The translations under genes were made by a program, and so were the position numbers. A stretch of 64,000 nt of DNA from contig JAJEKV010000002.1 of NCBI GenBank assembly GCA_021234155.1, forward strand, positions 10,153,655 to 10,217,654, written 5' to 3'. The notes below the pieces were generated by a model that saw nothing but the letters and a program-made list of their open reading frames with translations, was not told the origin of the DNA and made no database searches. Shown here piece by piece: positions 58,791-64,000 of the stretch. Each line of letters starts with the position of its first letter. Positions within the stretch are counted from its first letter, which is position 1. Source of the DNA: Isoetes taiwanensis (Eukaryota; Streptophyta; Lycopodiopsida; Isoetales; Isoetaceae).

Positions 58791-61360
58791 AACTCTCACT
58801 TCTTTCATTGTCACTTGAGGAAGTGCTCGAGTTATCTTCCTCGTCACTATCAACAGACGGTGAAGCATTCCCAACCTCTTCTTCATCTTCTTCTTCGTAG
58901 TTACAAGCCTTCTTAAGCAAGTTGATTGTTTTCTGGCGTAAACGATTGTCTGATTTCAATTTGAAATCATATGTAGCACAGAATACTCACTTGTCGTAAG
59001 TCTAGCTCATCCCTCGCATCCAACTTTCTTGGCCTTTTGCCCTTTCCTTGACTTCTCATTTCTAGCTCATACCTACCTTCAAAAGCATTTTACTCGCGAC
59101 GTAGCAAGCTAATGAATCTTGAGTTTAGTCACCGGGCCTTCCTCTTTGATTGTGTCAAGTACTTTGGCTATCCAAAAGGTCTCCCCTTGTCATCCTCCCT
59201 CAGGTCGAGAAGAGCAATCAACATACCTTTGGTAATTTCTGTGACATTATCTGTAGGCTCATTCCTGCGTCTTGGACCAAGGTACATGACCCGGTCCTCA
59301 TCTTCCTATACTACAGCTGCTCCTGCAGCAATGCTTTGACCTGCCTGGTCCTGTGGTTGGTGGAAAGCATTAGGCCATAAAAGGTTCTTGCAACGCCTCG
59401 AGCTAGGTTCTCAATCACGGTCTTTTGTTCTAGAAAGAAGCCTCTCCACCACATTTGATCTTGTTCGAAGTACTTAAAACCATGGAAATTCCATTTTCAA
59501 TGGATTTCAAGGAAGTGATCGGGGTACTCTTTTTTGTCGCTTTTGACACTTTTGGATTTTTAAAGGAAGTCGCCAAAGACGCTCCATGGAACTAGTGTCC
59601 GAACAGATTTAAGGAAGCGCAATCCCTCTCTGGGACTCCACTCTTTAGTTGTAGTGTACTTCTTTCCCCGCAAAATGGCTCTCTCCGCTCTTCAAGTAGA
59701 ATTTGATGTGATGTTGAAACGTAATGTCATTTAACTTGTTCACAGCTTTGTTCTCTGTTTGCACGTTGAGAGAAAACAAATTCCCTCAAGTCGGGCAGCC
59801 TTCTTTAGAAGCTCAACTACCGGCATGGGAGTGTAAGAGTCTTCAATGATCTGAACCAAAGTGGGAAGACAAAAGCTTTTTTTCTTCTTAGACGCCTTGC
59901 CGAAAACCCACTGAACATCCGATCTATTTGATCGCGTGTGTATGCTCTACTAGTAAGAATCCGAGCTTTATTTTTACGAAAATCTCGACTCCACTAGCAT
60001 GGCACAATAAGCAAAGAGTGTTTGATTTTTGTTCTCCCCGGTAGTGTTGTCAAGTTGCGTGTAGAGTTAATCGGGTGGTAATCATTTCTTGTTCACAAAG
60101 AACCTTGTTAAGAATTGTAATTGTGAGATTTGGATCACCATGCAAATTAGGATATGTTAAAAGACTTTGCACTTTAGACTCCCATTGAAGACCATGGCCC
60201 CTACGAGGTGGACCTTGACAAAGCATTCTTCCGCACATCTTTTGGAATGTTCAAGAAATGAGGTAGAGTCGCTTTTTTCTGATCCATTCCATCAATCACA
60301 ACGGACATGTACTCAAGTGGACGCTCAAGAGCTTTTTTCCTATGCTTAGCAAGCTTCCTTCTCTCAGCTGCTTGTTGGTCACGGTGTTTAGCAAGCTTCT
60401 GTTGCACAATGTCCATGAAGGAAGGCGGTCAAAACAATTACATGATGCAAGTACGAGAATGAAGAACTTGAACTTACTTTTTTCGAGCTCTGTCCTTGCA
60501 GTTTCTTTTTGACTCTTCAGTTCTGCACACGTTGAGCACACAGACATTCTCTGTCTTCGTGGAATTTTTACAAGGCCAAATTCAGTTTTCCACAATCTAG
60601 TGAAATGTGAATAAGACATATCCGAGAGGCCCGCATGTCTCTTTGTATTCTTTGAAAAACATCTTTTTTGTGATGTTATCCCCGTCAAATTGATACATAT
60701 TGCCGCTTTGGCAATTTTTCACACGCTCAAGTATTTCTCCATCCATGCCACAAAGAGCTAGGGCATGCATTGTTACAATTCTTCCAGGCCCACGGTGGTC
60801 ATCAATGCTAGGATTTTTTGTCTAATCTTTTATGTATTCGAGACATTCGAGGAACCCAGTGTACCGCGACCATGAAGCATTTTGACACACTTCTTGCCGA
60901 TTGATATAGTGCAAGTTGTGCCTGTCTGGTCTTACATGATAAGACAAGTAGGCATTCTGTTCTGAAATTGTCATAGAACTGTAATGGTCTCTAATTGCAC
61001 GAAGTTTAGCCATGTTGAATTTGCTGTAATGCATCCCAATGAACAGCATGTAGTTCTGAGAATTTTTCTTATTTTCTGCTCGTCCATTAGATTTCTTCTT
61101 CTTACGGAAGAACATGCTCTCAAGCTGAAATCTACTTTGAATTTCTTTGAAGATTGGTTAGAGAACATGTAATCTCGTTGTTCCTTGTCAGGGTCTTCAT
61201 CCTCTGATGAGAGTTCCACTCTAGGAGTGACCTCCTCTTCCCTTAATGGTGTGTTCCTGGCCACTCTGGGAGTGACCTCTTCCCTTAGTGGTGTGTTCCT
61301 GGAGGAAAATAAACCACGTGACACAGTACCCAGAAAATTCGGAGGGACAGTGTTAAATGT
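58791..61360 (-). pseudogene. DUF7869-like gene, decayed
   Basis: Read on the minus strand. 61324-61100 encodes a repeated TPLREE-VTPRV segment and an acidic SSEDEDPDKE stretch. 61100-60820 covers RTTCCSLGC and FNMAKLRAIRDHYSSMTISE with a frame change near 61030. 60688-60480 gives LVKIPRRQRMSVCSTCAELK. 60416-60201 gives HRKKALERPLEYMSVVIDGM, DQKK. 60230-59900 continues to DQIDRMFSGFSARRLRRKKAF, then IEDSYTPMPVVELLKKA near 59840 and LNDITFQHHIKFYLKSGE near 59730. The acidic SSSTSSSDNE-type tail lies near 58870-58800. The order of motifs is that of DUF7869 proteins, a widespread family of unknown role that is often found as repeated, transposon-like genes. Several frame breaks remain after allowing one GTAAGT intron start at 60475. 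Confidence 0.65.
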
Positions 61361-61985
61361 AGGTGAGGGGCCGTAGGATGTTGTTGCTTGATTGTGTTGA
61401 CTAGTGTCGTGTCAAACATTTCTCTTATTGCTGTTTGAAATTCTGCAAACCCATGTGTCACAACATTTATGGGAGGGTGGGGACCCTACAACATCGTCTT
61501 CATTTGTGTACAAGTCCTGGTGAGAAAAGTCATGGAGAATTTCACATTCCTGTGGATGTGTTGCAGACCTTGTACTTGTTCCTGCTACAAATAGTGGGGG
61601 CATTCTTTTTCGAACATCTGTTGTGCCGCAAAGATCCGCAGCTTCCGGTGATGGTACAAAAGGAGGTGGTAGCCCTCGTGGTACAGTGGGAGATGGAAAC
61701 GAAGGGAGGAGGCAAACTACTCTTGAAAGGGCTCGGGGAGGGTTGGAAAGGTGGTGGCAGTCTACTTTGTGATGGACTTAGAGAATCGTCAAGGACTAAC
61801 AAGGATGTTGTAGAGGCAGGGAGATGAGGAAGCCCGGGCACCGTGCAAAACACATGCTCATCGGGCGTTTCCTCCGAAGTAGAGGAACTTCGGTGCAACA
61901 AAAGGTGGTGGAAGTCTGTTCTGGATGCGATTAACCATCTTCAAAAACTTTAACTAGTACAGATACGGAAGCAACTTTTGAACGT
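61361..61985. other. Possible N-terminal or leader region of the DUF7869-like gene
   Basis: Minus-strand frame 61901-61542 encodes a Ser/Pro-rich chain (LPPPFQPSPSPFKSSLPPPF); a plus-strand frame overlaps it. Low-complexity composition prevents assignment. Confidence 0.35.
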
Positions 61986-61989
61986 TTGC

Positions 61990-62600
61990 TATTCGAGAAT
62001 ACAAAGTGTCAAGCCAAGGATTCCGGAATACATGTTAGCACACATTTTGAACCAAACGTGATTCGAGCATACATAGAAATGAACATGTGTCCCCGGAGAC
62101 CTTTAAAAAAAAATTTCTCGCGCTGGTCGTGTATTCCGGGGCTAAGCTCCGGTACCGCTCCAATCTAGCGCCTTCGAATACTTCTGCAATACTTTATTCC
62201 ATTTTACATAGCACGCAGCATGGACAAGTAAGCGGTAAAAGTACAATGTATGGGCTTTTTTTAGAAATGTTGTTTAGGCAGAGGCCGAAGTGTATTCCGG
62301 AATACACTTTTGGCTCGAAGATGAAGGCCAAAGTGTATTCCTAATACACTTTGTTACAACAGAAGCAAAGTGGAATACACTTTGGCCCAAAGCGTGAAGG
62401 CCAAAGTGTATTCGGAATACACTTTGGCCTGCCAAAGTGTATTCCGAATACACTTTGCCTTATTCTCACCGAAGTATCCCGAATACACTTTGGCCTACAG
62501 TTCGAATTAGTCTTGCTACAAAAACATTAAATTTAGTGCATTTTTAAGCGTTTTAGCAGTAGAATTTAGACATTGTTATTCGGGAATACACTTTCTAGTT
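61990..62600. repeat. Cluster of palindromic AAGTGTATTC/GAATACACTT motifs
   Basis: Between 62285 and 62495 at least eight half-sites of AAAGTGTATTC or its complement occur, several paired head to head as a 20-25-bp palindrome (e.g. 62287-62308, 62397-62428, 62431-62456). Weaker GGAATACA sites extend to 61990 and 62580. Each palindrome is usually bordered by GGCC. The cluster lies upstream of the DUF7869-like gene start. Confidence 0.8.
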
Positions 62601-64000
62601 CTCTTTGCTTTAACTAAAACAGTTTGTTACTGTGATGTTGCAGGCAGGAACATGGTGTCCAAAACCCAAAAGAAGCTCAAGTTCACGCATAAGGAAACCC
62701 GCCGCCACAAGAGGAAACAAGAGACCACCGAGCCACAAATTTATTTAGAACTTTCAGACGCAGCGCGGTATCGGCCATTTAGGGTTTTGCAGAAAGTACG
62801 AATGTCACTTTCCCCGTATGTCCGTCGCAGCCCGTGGCAAAAATCTACGCATTAAGTCCGAAGTTTTAGCATGGGGTCCATACAAGACGTGAGTCATTAT
62901 CACAAAGCAAACAATGTACCCAAGACTTTCGCTTAAGACGCCAGAAGACGCCACAATACATTCTGATGTATCTACTTTGTTAATATCGGTAATGCAAGTG
63001 CAGCCCGCTTTACATTTCTGCTCCACTACATAAACAAGCCGGCATGCCAACCATCCTTAAAGACTGCAGATTACAAGAGAAGTGGCACCGGACTAAGGTT
63101 TCAATAGTGGGGGTGATGATGGTACGAACCCGAATGACGGCTAACGGGCCGAACCAACCCGAACCCCACCTCCACCAACACCACACCAAAAGCAAAGACA
63201 GACCGTACTCATGGAGCCGTAAGAAAAGAAAGACATCGCATTTGCTATTGAAGATGCAACTAAACAGGAAAAACAAGCAGCTGGTCCGTGGGTAATAACA
63301 ACAAAGAAAAAAAAATGTGACAAGACAAGGCGAATCCATGGAAGTAATAACAAGATAACATATTAAGAGTACGATTCTTCCTCACACCGCATGAAGCCGC
63401 CACTCCATGACGCAGAGAGATTGCAGAGACCACTCAGCCAAATTTAAGCGGATCAATGCAATAGAAATTTGCAGAAAGACAGGATAAGGAGTAACCCACA
63501 CACATGTTATCTAATAGTTGTGCGCTTGTCGAGCAGCTGCTGCATGTAATCCGCCATATGATGAGAGGTGCGATCAAGACACATTAGCAAAATGGTGGAA
63601 CCATAGTCAAAGCCGCAGCAACCTTACATACAAAGAAAAGCAGAACTGACTGGCCCTCGTAAGTGTATTGTGGCCTGACCGGGACAAAGAGGCGTAAAAT
63701 AGGCTAACACATTATTAAGCAATACTAACGAAAACAACCCAAATGATGGTTGATAAAACAGGATTCATGCAAGGGAAAAATATATCTCAAGGAAAATATG
63801 AAGATCTTAAGATGCTAGGGCCATGGAGCTTTACGTTGTAGCAATAGAGTCGCCAGCATGATGAAGCCAACAACAAGAGGCACTCCTCCATCACCCACGG
63901 TATACAATTGGTTCTAACCGCCTGTGGATGGCGCGTGGTAAGCTGACCGATTCTCGGACTTCGCCGTGACGGCTAATACGTAACTGAACGAAGCAATGCA
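62600..64000. other. Unrecognised sequence with a small basic reading frame
   Basis: A plus-strand frame at 62652-62855 begins directly after TGTTGCAGGCAGGAAC and encodes 67 residues, strongly basic at the start (KKLKFTHKETRRHKRKQE). It matches no known family but could be an exon or a companion protein. The remaining sequence to 64000 shows nothing I recognise. Confidence 0.35.

Overview
The window is nuclear DNA of a land plant, most likely a fern or another large-genome seed-free plant; that rank is an inference. Host-gene pieces match plant proteins and keep GT-AG introns (CNX1-type molybdopterin protein, NADP-isocitrate dehydrogenase, PPR, TRM/LONGIFOLIA-like, HHP-type membrane protein, CCCH-RING splicing factor, XRN exoribonuclease, TFIIIB subunit BRF1). 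The retroelements are also plant-like, including a Copia element primed by initiator tRNA-Met. Nothing looks bacterial or organellar. Nearly every recognised host gene is partial or broken, so the window reads as a transposon graveyard rather than gene space.

Layout. 1-5.2 kb holds LINE remnants. 5.7-7.6 kb has a gag-like fragment and a short Helitron. 8.8-9.4 kb is a CNX1 pseudogene. 12.9-17.8 kb is a near full-length but decayed L1-like LINE. 18.75-19.3 kb holds the first exons of NADP-IDH. 20.1-23.9 kb is a duplicated TRM/PPR segment, one copy split by a 2.05-kb Helitron whose core is a polypyrimidine tract. 24.2-26 kb is a long microsatellite and a LINE fragment.

27.18-34.84 kb is the most striking object: a 7.66-kb terminal-inverted-repeat transposon inserted precisely in an older LINE. 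It carries (i) a three-exon gene for an apparently intact 376-residue protein with a BAH-like domain, (ii) an opposing transposase-like gene whose stops are mostly removed by two short frame-keeping introns, and (iii) fragments of two host genes (HHP-type and CCCH-RING) lying between them. 35.8-39.3 kb is a Copia element inserted in another polypyrimidine Helitron.

40.2-42.8 kb is an XRN pseudogene hit by a LINE (9-bp target duplication) and, inside an exon, by a hAT-type MITE (8-bp target duplication). 43.5-48.3 kb is a run of small elements: MITE, purine-tract Helitrons, a diverged satellite, a LINE tail and a foldback element. 49.4-54.5 kb is a GC-rich LINE on the minus strand. 55.2-56.2 kb is a BRF1 pseudogene with several introns. 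57.3-58.2 kb is another LINE. 58.8-61.4 kb is a decayed DUF7869-like gene, with a dense cluster of palindromes upstream of its start.

No functional pathway can be assembled from these genes. The informative content is the nesting order of elements, the exact insertion footprints, and the gene-carrying TIR element.
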